64,000 nucleotides of DNA, taken from NCBI GenBank assembly GCA_021234155.1, contig JAJEKV010000039.1:2420001-2484000 (forward strand), written 5' to 3'. The DNA comes from Isoetes taiwanensis. Its lineage: Eukaryota; Streptophyta; Lycopodiopsida; Isoetales; Isoetaceae. Every line of letters starts with the position of its first letter. The first letter of the stretch is position 1. Both the position numbers and the translations under genes were made by a program. Shown here one piece after another: positions 44,143 through 54,708 of the stretch. Under the pieces are notes generated by a model. It made no database searches. It saw nothing but the letters and a program-made list of their open reading frames with translations, and was not told the origin of the DNA.

Positions 44143-45946
44143 CAGGGTTGGAAATTGATGGGCTGCCCTGACTTTTTTTTGAAGGTCACTTTAAAAAGTG
44201 GACTTTCAAATTGCAAGGCATAATATAAATTAGACTTTCATGTGCATTGTTAGTGTAAAAGTAACAATGCGCGGACTTAATTTTTTTCTCCTTAAAATAC
44301 TTAAACATAAAAAAGCACTCGCAATATTTAACGCATAAACATTGTATTAACATCGTTAAATTCCAGCAAATCATTCAATTCATAAGAATTTAAAACATAA
44401 GAGTTAAGTTAAATATATAAAAGTCATATGATTATAGTCAATTTTCAGAAATAAGTACAACATTAATGCTCATTTCAATCAAGCATTCTTCGATTCTTCT
44501 TCTCACGCCAAAGATTAAAAGCGCCATCAACATCAAGCTTCTCCTCTTCTGGTCCCGTCAATGATAAAAACATGAGCTCATCTAGCATCTTCAAGTCAAG
44601 ACGAGAGCGATCATCATCTTTTATGTAGTTTTGCTTTGAAAAACCTCTTTCACAAATGGCCGTACTACTAGGAAGCACTAGTATAATTTGCCACAACTTG
44701 GCTAATTGTGGGTGAGCTACAAACCACATATCTTCATCACAACATCGTTCTTAAGAATCAATCATTTTCTATTTTGACACACCTTCTACATTTTGACAAT
44801 AAAATTTACTAGCTCTCCTTTGCAACTATGTGCATCAACCAAGGGATTTAGACCACTACCAAATTTGTTGACCAAGCGATGTAACCATTGGGATGCTTTA
44901 GCATGAAGAGACTTTACATCACGAGGATAATCCCTTGGGCTAAACAACTTTGCACCATAAAAAAAACCCATATCATCAAACCTTTTCTTCAATGAGTCAA
45001 TCATAAGCGTTATGTATCTCTTCCCCAATGCAATGCAAGCTTCCTTAGAATTCAGCATACAATGTGTGTCCTTTTTATGCATGAGACCAAAATGTAAAGC
45101 ATGAACATGTATCATACCTTGATTATCCGTAAATTGAACACATCCATGCTCCTTCGTAGCTTGCAAGAATGATGTTATATGTGGTGCACCTTGTCCAAAT
45201 TCTCCCACCAAATATTGCATTTGGAAAGTATCTACAACTGTACTTATCACGTTTCCAATTGAGGTAATGTCAACGTGATCAAACTGAAATTTCTTGCTTA
45301 TCTCATTCATTGAAGGAAGAACATCTGCTAGCATATGAAAGAAAAATTGCACGCCATAGTGTGTAAAGTAACCATACATTTCCTTCTCATCTAGTCTCCA
45401 AACTTCCAAAATTGGACCCATGAGCCTCACAACTCTTTTCATGACATCTCCTCTAGACAACCAACGCACTTCATGCATTTGAAGCAAATTCAATTTCTTC
45501 TTTTGAAAACACCTGACAATATCTTGAAGGAAAGAATGCCTTTTAAATGATCTTCCCACCCAACTTGTGGCCTTTTTAGCCAACTTATCTAGTGTCTTAA
45601 ATTCTGGAATAGATTCATATGCATCAGCCATGGCTAAAGCCTCTCTATGTGCTATACAATGAACACTCAAAAGATGTGGTATTTCCATCTTAAATCTCGT
45701 TGCTACTCCAGTTTGTGAGCCAACCATAGCACTTTCCCCATCGGATCCAAAACCAACCATCTTTTGCAAATCAAAACCTAGTCCTTCCAAAAGACATTTC
45801 AATGCAACATACATATTATTTGCACCTCCACTACTCACATTCAACAACTTCAAAAATTTAGTAACGGGCAATCCCTTACCTCCATCTTTCAAGAATGTGA
45901 AGTACACGATAAGGTGTTGATCCAAAGAAATATCCATGCTTTTATC
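44143..45946 (-). mobile_element. hAT-like element copy 2, 3' half
   Basis: Nearly identical to the left part of copy 1, without the MITE. It has the minus-strand transposase C-terminus (44729-44475) and a 395-residue frame (45973-44786) in which the stop found in copy 1 at 42028 reads as Trp (ATSWVGRSFKRH). Homology ends abruptly at 45946. The first residues of the long frame (MLPCVIGCM) come from element B. Confidence 0.85.
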
Positions 45947-45950
45947 CATG

Positions 45951-46190
45951 CATCCAATCACACACGGAAGCATACAAATGGTTCGTCAACGAGACAACCA
46001 GCATGCCTTTCTCGACCCACGAGTTGAGAAAGGCCTAGGAAACGCAATGTACAAGCATTATCATAATAGATCATGCCTGCATCCAGTCACACAATGAAAC
46101 ATACAAATGGTCTCATCAACAGGACAAGCATGCCTTTCTCGACTCGTGAGTCGAGAAAGGCATCGAAAACTCAATATACAAGTATATTCA
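45951..46190. repeat. Left-end 125-bp tandem repeat of element B
   Basis: There are two units of about 125 bp (from 45951 and 46076) sharing CATACAAATGG, GCATGCCTTTCTCGA and the palindromic CTTTCTCGACTCGTGAGTCG type motif (46135-46158; degenerate at 46009-46032). They resemble the subterminal motifs at the left end of element A. Confidence 0.75.
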
Positions 46191-46263
46191 TTACAAAATG
46201 TTCAATACATGTGTTCACGTTCGTTTACAATATTCACACAATTTGACTATCTGAAAGCAGGGG

Positions 46264-47108
46264 TCACTCTTCTTGTTCACCAAAGTATTTGTCGTCCATA
46301 GCTTTCATGATCGCCTTGCTCTCTGGATCGGGTTCCGTGAGGCTCGGATAGTTCGTAAGCACATCGGCGACAAGAATGGCAAAGAGGGATTCCGCCAAGA
46401 CAGACAGAGTCCGAAGGACAACCACCTATCCGCCTCATATTCTTCAGTCGATATGGCTTAGCAATGATTGTATTTTGCGCGTTATGATAGCACTTGTAGG
46501 CGGAGTCGTCTATGATCAGCGTGTTGTGTTTGCCATAGTCCCGGAATTGCTCATAAACCCCGGTCCAACCTTTTCACCATTATAGGCTTCCCCTTTGTGA
46601 TGGTGGATCGAGGTCCCACACATGCTCGACCCTTTTCGTTTCCCCAAACGAACTTGAACTTCAAAACTGAAATGCCGAGAACACCAAGAACATTGACAAT
46701 ATTTTTCTTTGCCATACAAGACCATATGCCCACTTCGAATCCCCGTTCCAGGCACCATTCAACAATTTCCTTAGCTCTAGGCCTCGGATACACTATTTTA
46801 TGCTGCTTTTGGTTGGGATCTGCGAGGTGTTAATCTCGGGGCGTCTTTATCGTGGAATACCGCAGCTAATACTCCATTGACGTCAAATATTACAAGCTTG
46901 GTGGGACCACCGGATCCCGCTTGGAGTTTGGCTCGACCATATTTCCGGTTCATCGGGATCCAAATGCGGGATCATTATCTTCTCAGGTACTTTCTGGCTG
47001 TTAGCAGTGTCTTGCTCTGGATTGTCTTTGGGAAGTGCATTCTCCTCCTCGCGACGTGAACCGCTGCTATCCAATGACAATGATCCGTAGTCGTTGACAT
47101 GGAATTCC
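46264..47108 (-). pseudogene. Element B: FCP1/SCP-like HAD phosphatase domain
   Basis: The last exon of the leftward gene. It starts in phase after an intron acceptor (TTTCAG). After an acidic linker (SLDSSGSRREEENALPKD) come the HAD motif I KLVIFDVNGVLAAVF, then RAKEIVEWCLERGFEVGIWS and KNIVNVLGVLG, and motif III NTLIIDDSAYKCYHNAQNTI. The end is SKAIMKAMDDKYFGEQEE. In FCP1/SCP phosphatases the Asp of motif I forms the phospho-intermediate; the usual second Asp (DxDxT) is here D-V-N-G, as in many NIF-domain relatives, so activity is doubtful. Three frameshifts or stops break it. Confidence 0.7.
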
Positions 47109-47246
47109 CTGAAATGATGACATCTGTCAGAAAGGAAACAAGTTTTCTCGACTCGCGAGTCGAGAATGAAAAGAAAAGGTATTGAAAGGAAACGAGTTTT
47201 CTCGACTCGCGAGTCGAGAAATACCGATAGAGCAAAGTAAACTCAC
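47109..47246 (-). other. Intron with two perfect palindromes
   Basis: A GTGAGT donor and a CATTTCAG acceptor bound 138 bp. Joining the exons keeps the frame. The intron contains TTTCTCGACTCGCGAGTCGA-type palindromes at 47144-47166 and 47198-47221, each a perfect inverted repeat of about 22-24 bp. Confidence 0.75.
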
Positions 47247-48470
47247 CTCAATCTCAGGTTTTCAAGAATGTGTTCGGCAGCATTCTGGTCCAAATCTTCG
47301 ACAATCTCGTCTCCGTCAGCTTTGTCTCCCTCGTCCTCGTCATCTTTACTGCTTCCATTTGTCTTCCTCCCCTTGAAATGCTCATGAAGCAGATCCAGGC
47401 ATGACTGAATGGTTTCAACCATGTCCTTATTTCCAACCACGGATATAGGTTTCATTCCAAACAAAGATAGCCCCCTCGAGAGAATAGGCCATTCATGTAC
47501 CACTTTCGATACAATTTGATCTTCCTCGACCAAGCCGGGTAATGAAGTACTTGATAACTCTTGGCGGATAGGAATTCTATGTATAGAACCGGTCGCACCA
47601 TCTTTGCTGACCTTGTCCATCGATGGAACATCCTCCATAAATCTGCCCCCCTTCCAGGGTTCCATCTGCTCTTGAGAGATCATGAACTTGTCGAGATAAT
47701 GATGTTCGCTAGACCACCACTTATCCAGGTCTACCGCCGATCTTGAAATCAAAACCAAAACTATGTTTGCAAAGCTTGATGCCTTCGGCAAGCCAAGTCT
47801 GCACTCATGATCAAGTTCGTATATGGAGTGCATGATCTTGTTGGTGAAGTTAATATCAGCTGCCCATTGGGAGACAATTTGTGTCCGATTGCCCGACATG
47901 CAAAAGACAAGGAAACTGAAAGTATCCAGGTCGGTCATGTCCAGACACGTCTTGTACCACTGCTCTATGTCAGCTTTGTCATAAAAAAGGGTGGGGTCAT
48001 ATTGATGGCAAATAGTGCCACGGGTCCAGGTGCCAGTTCTAGACCACCAAATCCCTTGTGTCCCAAAGTTACCAGAAATGGAGGGGAGCTATCGTCTGCC
48101 TTAAATGGGACCACCCCGAATCCAAGCTTCCTCTTCAGAATTGCCATAGCACGTTCAGGGAAAGGAAGGGTTTTGACGTTACGCTTCAGCTTGGTGTTGA
48201 TGTAGGGTTGACATAGACGGTTCAATTCCTTCATGTCTTCCTCATCAAGGGCAGCCTTTTCCTTGTAATAATCAAAATCATGGTATTCATTAGATGCAAC
48301 GTTGCAGAACTCCGTGATGCCTTCTTCTAACGCACGCCGCCGCTTTAGGACCGTGGCATAATCCTTTTAAATCCCGCATTTTAGAACTCCCCGGTCTTCC
48401 TTAGTAGGATTGTTCCATCCAAGATTTTGCCTTGTAGGTCAAGCGTTTCTTTTGTCCGTGAGGCCCTCAG
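47247..48470 (-). pseudogene. Element B: central part of leftward gene
   Basis: Reads EEGITEFCNVASNEYHDFDY and KELNRLCQPYINTKLKRNVK near 48330-48190. Then come PGPVALFAINMTPPFF, a frameshift, ADIEQWYKTCLDMTDLDTFS and SFANIVLVLISRSAVDLDKW. It ends with an acidic tail (DDEDEGDKADGDEIVEDLDQ) and ENLRLR at the splice donor. The order of a hydrophobic strand, a PP motif and WYKTCLDM...FSFLVF could be the catalytic half of an amino-group methyltransferase, complementing the motif in element A. That is a guess. It is spliced directly to the phosphatase domain. Confidence 0.45.
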
Positions 48471-48479
48471 ATCCTCTTC

Positions 48480-48863
48480 ATGAACCGCTTGTCAAACAAC
48501 TTGGGGTCCGGCCTGCTTGGAAATTCTCCATTGCTGTCCTTCACTTGCCTCTTGTCCATTGAGCCCATATCTCACCCATTTCTCCCCGCACCGCCTCGGT
48601 GCTAAGAATGAGGTCATATTGGTCTAAGAGACTCCCCTCCCTTTCCTTGGTGTTCTCTTCTTCTTCTCCTCTTCTTCCTCTCCCTCATCATCTTCCTGTC
48701 CCTCCAAAGCCAGAACATATCCGCATAGTTTCTCAAAGGTCTTCCACTTATCCGAGGGAGCCCTGTTTCCTTTAGGACGCCGAGGACAACCCAATGCTTT
48801 CCACTTTGTTGCCTGGCGTGTATGATCTGGTCGGGGATAAGGGCTGCATTCACAATGTACCAA
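48480..48863 (-). pseudogene. Element B: acidic/basic exon of leftward gene
   Basis: The frame includes KWKTFEKLCGYVLALEGQED followed by an acidic run and a Lys/Arg run (KKKRTPRKGRG), like a nuclear protein linker. A possible acceptor (ATGCAG) lies at its start. It continues towards 48470 with stops. Confidence 0.4.
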
Positions 48864-48899
48864 TGTCGAGCATGAAAGTATCTACAAACACCCTAATAA

Positions 48900-49300
48900 A
48901 CAAAGAATAGTAGCCCGGGTTTTCTCGACTTCATGAGTCGAAAAGTCCCTTGAACGCCTAATTTTCTTTTTTTACTTATCCGGGTTTTCTCTACTCGCGA
49001 GTCGAGAAAGCTCGCATCCTTTGATTTTTCGTGTTACCACTGGCTTTCGACTCGCGCGAGAAACCCCGATAATCGGAAAACTTGTTAGGATGGTATGGCT
49101 TTCGACTTCAGTCGAAAGTCCCATTGAATGTCTAATTTTCTTTTACTTCTCTGGATTTTTCTCGACGAGTCGAAAACTCTCAATCCTTTGATTTTGGTGT
49201 TACCACGGCTTTCGACTGCAAGTCGAGAAACCCCTGATAATCGGCAAATGTTAGGATGGTAGGGCTTTCTCGACTGTCGTCGAGAATGGAAATCGAGAGA
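48900..49300. repeat. Cluster of degenerate element B palindromes
   Basis: About seven copies of the motif, at spacings of 40-60 bp, in forms such as TTTTCTCGACTTCATGAGTC, TTTCTCTACTCGCGAGTCGA, TTTCGACTTCAGTCGAAAG and CTTTCTCGACTGTCGTCGAG. The arms are kept while the loop varies, which points to selection on, or recent copying of, the inverted arms. It lies between two exon-like blocks. Confidence 0.8.
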
Positions 49301-49311
49301 GTTATTTACCT

Positions 49312-49940
49312 TCACGTAGGCGGCACTTCGCCGCTGTTGTGTTCTTGGCGTTGGCTAATCTTTGGCGATTCGGTTCTTGGCATCTCCCCGAAAAGAACTC
49401 TGCACTCTAAGCTTGGCATATCTATCCTTGATCCTTGCGGCACCTCCTTCTCCGTCCACAATACTTGCGCCCTCCTTTGAATGCTGGCCCGTCTACAACC
49501 CGAACCGGACGTCTTTTCCCTTGAGATCTTCCCTCGGACTTCCGGTGAACAACTCACCGTCGATCTGCTAAAGGTATGACATCCGCAGGCATTGGATCTG
49601 CAATGGGATGTCGCACCATCGTTTCGAGAATCTCCAAAGCATGTGTGCCGGATTAAATTCCACGTGGTTGAACAAGACGGCATCTCCGTGCAAACCTTCA
49701 CCGTCTAATGTCCAAAGGCGAAATTGTGTGATATTCCCAACGGATAATACCGAGCCAGCCGGCGCTCCATTTTCGTGGCCCCTCTCTGTGAAATCCTGAT
49801 CGATCATCTGGATCCATTATTGGGGAGTCGACCATATCTTCGTCTCCTTCGTCATCTGATTCCTCCCGTGTGGTGTCATCTTCCCCATCTTTGTTTTTTG
49901 GTGGACTTTTTTGTGTATGAACCACAACTTCATTCCCCAT
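49312..49940 (-). pseudogene. Element B: N-terminal exons of leftward gene
   Basis: Minus frames: an acidic stretch (KNKDGEDDTTREESDDEGDE) followed by GPRKWSAGWLGIIRWEYHTI; NHVEFNPAHMLWRFSKRWCD in another frame; then EILETMVRHPIADPMPADVI. They are exon-like but broken. Unknown domain. Confidence 0.35.
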
Positions 49941-50510
49941 CAGAGTGTTGTAGAGTCTTCAAAGACAAGAGAAGTGAAGCTCCCCGTATTGAATGCTTTT
50001 TCCCCTCGACTCGAAATCTCCATACCAAGCTCCCCGGATGTTAGGGTTCCGCCTCCTTCATCCCTTCCGGATCCTTCCACCCAAGGTTCTCGACAATTTA
50101 AAGGCGCCCGCCTTTTTTCTCGTGCCCTTAGCCTTGCTCATGGAAGAGTGAGAATAATTTGAAACTGCTAATTTTTGGTGTGATAGAACTTACTCTTCCT
50201 CGCGCCCCTCGACATGTAGTGTTAAATGCTTCGAATCAAGCGCGAGAGACGGAGAGCACAACACCCATTTTCTTGTACTTGTCTCCCGAGCTCTTCTTGT
50301 CCCTTTGGTGTAGAAACAGATCTTTCTCCTTCACACTTGTCGATACCTCGACACACCACCAAGAATCTGGCTGCTTTGTTTCAAGAAGCTCGTCTCCATC
50401 CCTCGATGACGAAGAATAGAGTTCGCCCCGGTGATCACCAAAGTGAGTCCGAGGTGAATGCTTTGCAAGAAGAAAGGATGGATCGGTTAAGGTATTCCGA
50501 CAAAAGAAAA

Positions 50511-50605
50511 ACCTCGAGCTCACCCGGGTGTTTGTCTTCTTCTTCTTGCTGCCGCCGGTAGAAGCATCCCCCTCCGCCTCCAAGCTTCTTGGACGGAGTC
50601 GCCAT
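50511..50605 (-). CDS. Element B: probable first exon of leftward gene
   Basis: Starts MATPSKKLGGGGGCFYRRQQ at 50605 and runs to CCCGG before a GTGAGC donor near 50511. The overlapping frame MEAEGDASTGGSKKKKT is the alternative. A Gly/Lys-rich start and a good donor make a first exon plausible. Confidence 0.35.
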
Positions 50606-51479
50606 GTCCAGTATGCCCCCTCATCTTCTTCCTGATCGGACCCTCTCAGAATTAAGTTTCCTCCGGGCGCTGTGAGTTTTAGGACTGCATGTAAAAAAGA
50701 CCTGGCGTGTTCTTTAGTTTGAATTTAAGGACATGCAATCATTTATAAAAAACGGGCTAAAGGTACAAAGACGGTCGGCTTTTAGCCCGCCCAAACACTA
50801 TTTCAAATTTAATCACATCAAGGGACTAAGTGAGCGGAGCGTAGTTTATCTTCATCTGCGGCATTGGCGACCTCGAAGTTCGAGGGGAGCATCGACGAGT
50901 TTACTTACGGAATGGCGCCGACGCTAAAGTCGCTAATGCATATATATGTGTGTTTTTCCTGACCGCGTCCCTATTGCAAGCAGTTGATTTGATCGATGAG
51001 CACGGAGCTAAGGTAGGAAGCGAGAGGAGCCGCCGGCACACCCGAACTCTACAATCGCTTGCGCCATGGAATGGGGATACGCGAGAATCGCAGATGATAC
51101 AAGTATTAGATGCGAATACACTCTTGTTGAGACCGGCGTAAGAAGCAAAGACTCTAGGTGAGGCTCGGGATTCGTGGATACAATGGGCCCAAGGAATTAC
51201 CGCGTGAAGAGGTGAGTTTCGAGATGCCTATGTTATTTCGCTTGTAGAACATGCCGCTCGTGTTTAAATAATGGAACCGCCGATAAGCTCGACGGATTCA
51301 TCGCTTTCCTTGTCCAAAGATTTTTCAGCTTCGAGAGATGATTTACTCTGGGGTTGAGAGATGCTCGGCAAGGAAACAATGGATCGGGGTTAAAGAACGA
51401 TTCCGCTTTTAGGTGTCTTTTTATGGAGTGTTTTCTTGGAATGTTGTACATAGATCAGGCTAGGTCTAAGGCCCGGAGA
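50606..51479. other. Element B spacer, no clear gene
   Basis: Sequence between the presumed first leftward exon and the tandem repeats. Only short chance frames. Confidence 0.4.
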
Positions 51480-53030
51480 TGCGGGTTCATATGCATCCTC
51501 TTGTAGTTAGTCGGAGGGGTTTCCACCCAGTCCCAACCACTCCTCTTCGCAATCGAGGAAGATGGTTCAAGGAGAGTGGCTCGCATGCTAGAGGCACTTG
51601 GGACTAAAAACAGAGAATACAAAGTGCAAGAGTTGTAGAGAATGCAAGCCTTGGCTTCCTCTCTCGCGGGTTTCCCCGTGGTTAGTTGTAGAGGCCTCCA
51701 CACCCAACCGAGCCCTCCCTTCGCAAAGATTCGAGGAAGATGGTTCAAGGAGAGTGACTCGACCGGGTCGAGGCCACTCGCTACCATACACGTGAGAATT
51801 GGTCGGTTAAGGGATTCTCGACTTGCGAAGTCGAGAATGCGACTATTGGTCGCCTGTCTACATTCTCTAATTTCAAAAGTCGAGAATGTCTTGGCCATCC
51901 GTAACTCCGCTTAGTACACACGAGTGCCGGTTGGTTAAGGCATTCCCACTTCATGAGGCGAGAATGCGCACAACAAGCTCTATGGTTTCCCCTCGTGGTT
52001 AGTTGCGCAGGCCTCCACCCAAAGTCAGCCCCTCCCCTTCGCGATATTCGCCGAAGATGGTTCAAGGAGAGTGGCTCGACCGGTAGAGGCCACACGCGAC
52101 CACACACGGGAGAATTGGTCCGGTTAGAGGATTCTCGACTAGCGAGTCGAGAATGCGACTATTGGTTTGTCTACATTCTCACTCGCAAGTCGAGAATGCC
52201 TTAGCCATCGGTGAACTCCCGATGGTACACATGGAGTGCCGCGGGTTTCCCCGTGGTTGCTGGGAGTTGGCCCGGCAGACAAATAAAACAACTTCCCTTC
52301 GCAATGTCCGAGGAAGATAGAAGGAGTTGTTAAGACCACCGCAGCCAGCTCTAGAGTGTATTAGAGCGCTTTCTTTCGACTCACGAGTCGAAAAGCGCCA
52401 GCACCTTCGGGATATTACGCCGAGGTTCCACTCCAATCGTGAGCCCATCCCCTTCGCAATATTCACCCGAAGATGGTTCAAGGAGACGGCCTTTGATTGG
52501 GTAGAGGCCACCGCACACCACACACGTGAGAATTGGGTTGCTAAGAGTTGGCCCCAGGCAGAAAGGAAAACCACTTCCTTCGCAATGTCCGAGGGAAGAT
52601 AGAAGGAGAGTGGTTAAGACTGCCTCGCAGCCAGCTCTAGAGTGCACTAGAGCCTCGCCGGCTCACACACGAAGTCGAAAAGCAGCCAAAGACCTTCGTG
52701 GGTTAGTCGCCGAGGCCTCCACCCGCCGGAGCCGGTCCTTCTTAGCAATATTCGATGAGCATGGTTCAAGGAGAGTGGCTCGATCGGGTGGAGGCACCGC
52801 GACCGCAAAAAAGGCCATTGGCGGGTATCACATTCCGATTCACGAAGTCGAGAAGGCTGCAGCTAGGTTCTAAAGAATGTGAAGACATTGGGTAGTCAGT
52901 GCAATCTGGTCATGAAGTCGAGAATCCCTCAATCGCCAACAAATTCGTAGTGTACACTCGACTCAAGCGAAGTCGAAAGAGGGAGTGTACACTCGACTGC
53001 TAGCAAGCTGAAGTATTCTCAACTCGCCAC
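51480..53030. repeat. Palindrome-bearing irregular tandem repeats of B
   Basis: A unit of roughly 125-325 bp recurs about seven times. It is recognised by GAAGATGGTTCAAGGAGAGT (near 51557, 51728, 52053, 52470, and as variants at 52309, 52594 and 52756). Most units also carry CCGTGGTTAG, GAGGCCTCCACCC and one or two palindromes such as GATTCTCGACTAGCGAGTCG. It occupies the same place as the 76-bp array of element A, between the two divergent modules. Confidence 0.8.
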
Positions 53031-53949
53031 TCCCTTCGCATGTGTCTCCCCGCAGCGGGATTTGCTGTGAGTTAGAAATGGAGATTATGTGAAGCAATTC
53101 CTATTCTTAGTTCTTGCCGGGAGAAAGACATTCCTAGTTATGTTACGTTAATGCTCGCAATATCTTACTTCCTAACACCGGTCTCGATGATTTCTATCTC
53201 GGTTGCTTGCTACTACTCTAACCACTATTCTCACTTGTGCCTCGCATACAATGTATTCAATTCAACCACAAGCAAGAAAAAGATAACAAAAACGAAAAAC
53301 AATAGAAAGGGAAAAACAGATAACGAGAGATTAGTGAGATTAATGAGAAAACAGAGAACAAAGGAGAACAAAGATCTGAGAGAAATGAGATTAAAAAGGG
53401 TATGATATTACAAAAACATACCGGAAGATTTGTCGGATGAGGAGGAGGCTTCCGTGTTCGCCTCCATGTGGGTATAATCGTTCGCAAAAGCGTGAATAAG
53501 GATTTGTCGGGTCAGAAATTGTATCGGGGATTAATAAGAGCCTCTAACAACGTAATATAAGTAAAAATGCACGTAAAACTAAAAAGCAAAGACTAAAAGG
53601 GCCTCATTTTCTTCTCAAAGCGGTAACGCCCGCCGAACAATGAATGAATGCGAGAACTTCCGGCGGCCGGAAGCGCCCCGATCCGACCAAACTGCTTTGT
53701 CATAAGATGGCCTTGGAATCGCTCGGTTCGATCGATCGCCTGATCGGAAAAGCGGGCGCTTAAGGAAAACACAGAGCTCGAAGAGTGATCAGAGAAAACA
53801 GGGGAGGAAGAATGGTCGGGGGGGAGAGGAAGAGGGTGCAGTTAATTCTGGCTGCACCCTCGAACCTCGTAAAAGTGCAATAATAAACTTCTGTCACGTG
53901 TGGGCCATGCCCTCCATGACGTGGCAGTGCGGATTGCTGACATGGCGCC
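53031..53949. other. Element B spacer, no clear gene
   Basis: A Lys/Asn-rich frame at 53151-53405 and minus frames 53487-53257 and 53951-53760 are low complexity. The stretch probably holds promoters for the rightward module. Confidence 0.35.
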
Positions 53950-54240
53950 ACGTGGCCATGACAAGATATGAAAGGTTAGGTTATATGTTTATATATGTTA
54001 TCTTATGTATTTAATAAGGTTTCAATGGTTGAATAGTTTCAATGGTTATATATGGTTACAATGTTTACATATGGTTTAGAATGAGTATGGTTGTATGCTT
54101 TAATATGGTTATATGATTTTAGTTAATATGGTTGTATGATTTAATATGGTTATATTTAATATGTTTGTATGGTTTTATATGGTTCATATGGTCATATTTG
54201 TGGTGTTTGGGGCTATATGGTTTTAATGTGAGCTTTTTCA
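53950..54240. repeat. AT-rich TATGGTTATA-type degenerate repeat
   Basis: Dozens of TATGGTT or TATGTTT variants in about 290 bp form a degenerate short repeat just upstream of the rightward gene. It ends in a good acceptor (TTTTCATTCAG, 54245). Confidence 0.7.
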
Positions 54241-54245
54241 TTCAG

Positions 54246-54684
54246 GGAGCATGTGAGATGAGTAAAATGGAGCCAGGGAAGTCCAGCAGAGGCCATTGCC
54301 CTAGGCTCCAATGGAGGAAGATGGGTTGCCTTTTGTTGCACCCTTGCAACCAGACGGTATTTGCAGAGGGCATAATAGCTGCAGTTGATCCATTTGATAG
54401 TGTGAATGATGAGAGGTCGAGATGAACATCTTGGAGTTGGCATTGTGAAGCTTCTTATCGAAGTTGATACAATCATGTCCCAGGGAAGCTCTAGTGATTG
54501 CATTGTGTGCTCGGGGCTGCTGGAGTCCCAAGCTCAGTTGAGATGGCCAATTAGATATATTACACACAAGAATGGTGATACTCTAGAATGCCCTACTAAA
54601 CTACACACCCCAAGGCCCACCCAAGGCCATGTGGAAGATTTGGTGGTCGATGAGCATCCTTTGATCACAAGGAAGAGACGCTAA
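54246..54684 (+). pseudogene. Element B: DUF8039-like segment
   Basis: From MSKMEPGKSSRGHCPRLQWR the frame gives GCLLLHPCNQTVFAEGIIAA followed by VDPFDSVNDERS. After a frameshift comes EHLGVGIVKLLIEVDTIMSQ, then ESQAQLRWPIRYITHKNGD. The layout (a G-C-x-L strand, A-x-G-x-x-x-x-x-D-P, then a V-x-V-x-x-I strand) fits DUF8039-type segments. Its place before the DUF7869-type gene matches element A at 25140-25413. Confidence 0.45.
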
Positions 54685-54708
54685 GTCTTTCATAAAAGGC
54701 AGCCAAGG

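Noticed and set aside
51455-52647. Several ORFs of 60-147 residues in the element B array
   Set aside because: They are frames through the tandem repeats and palindromes on both strands.
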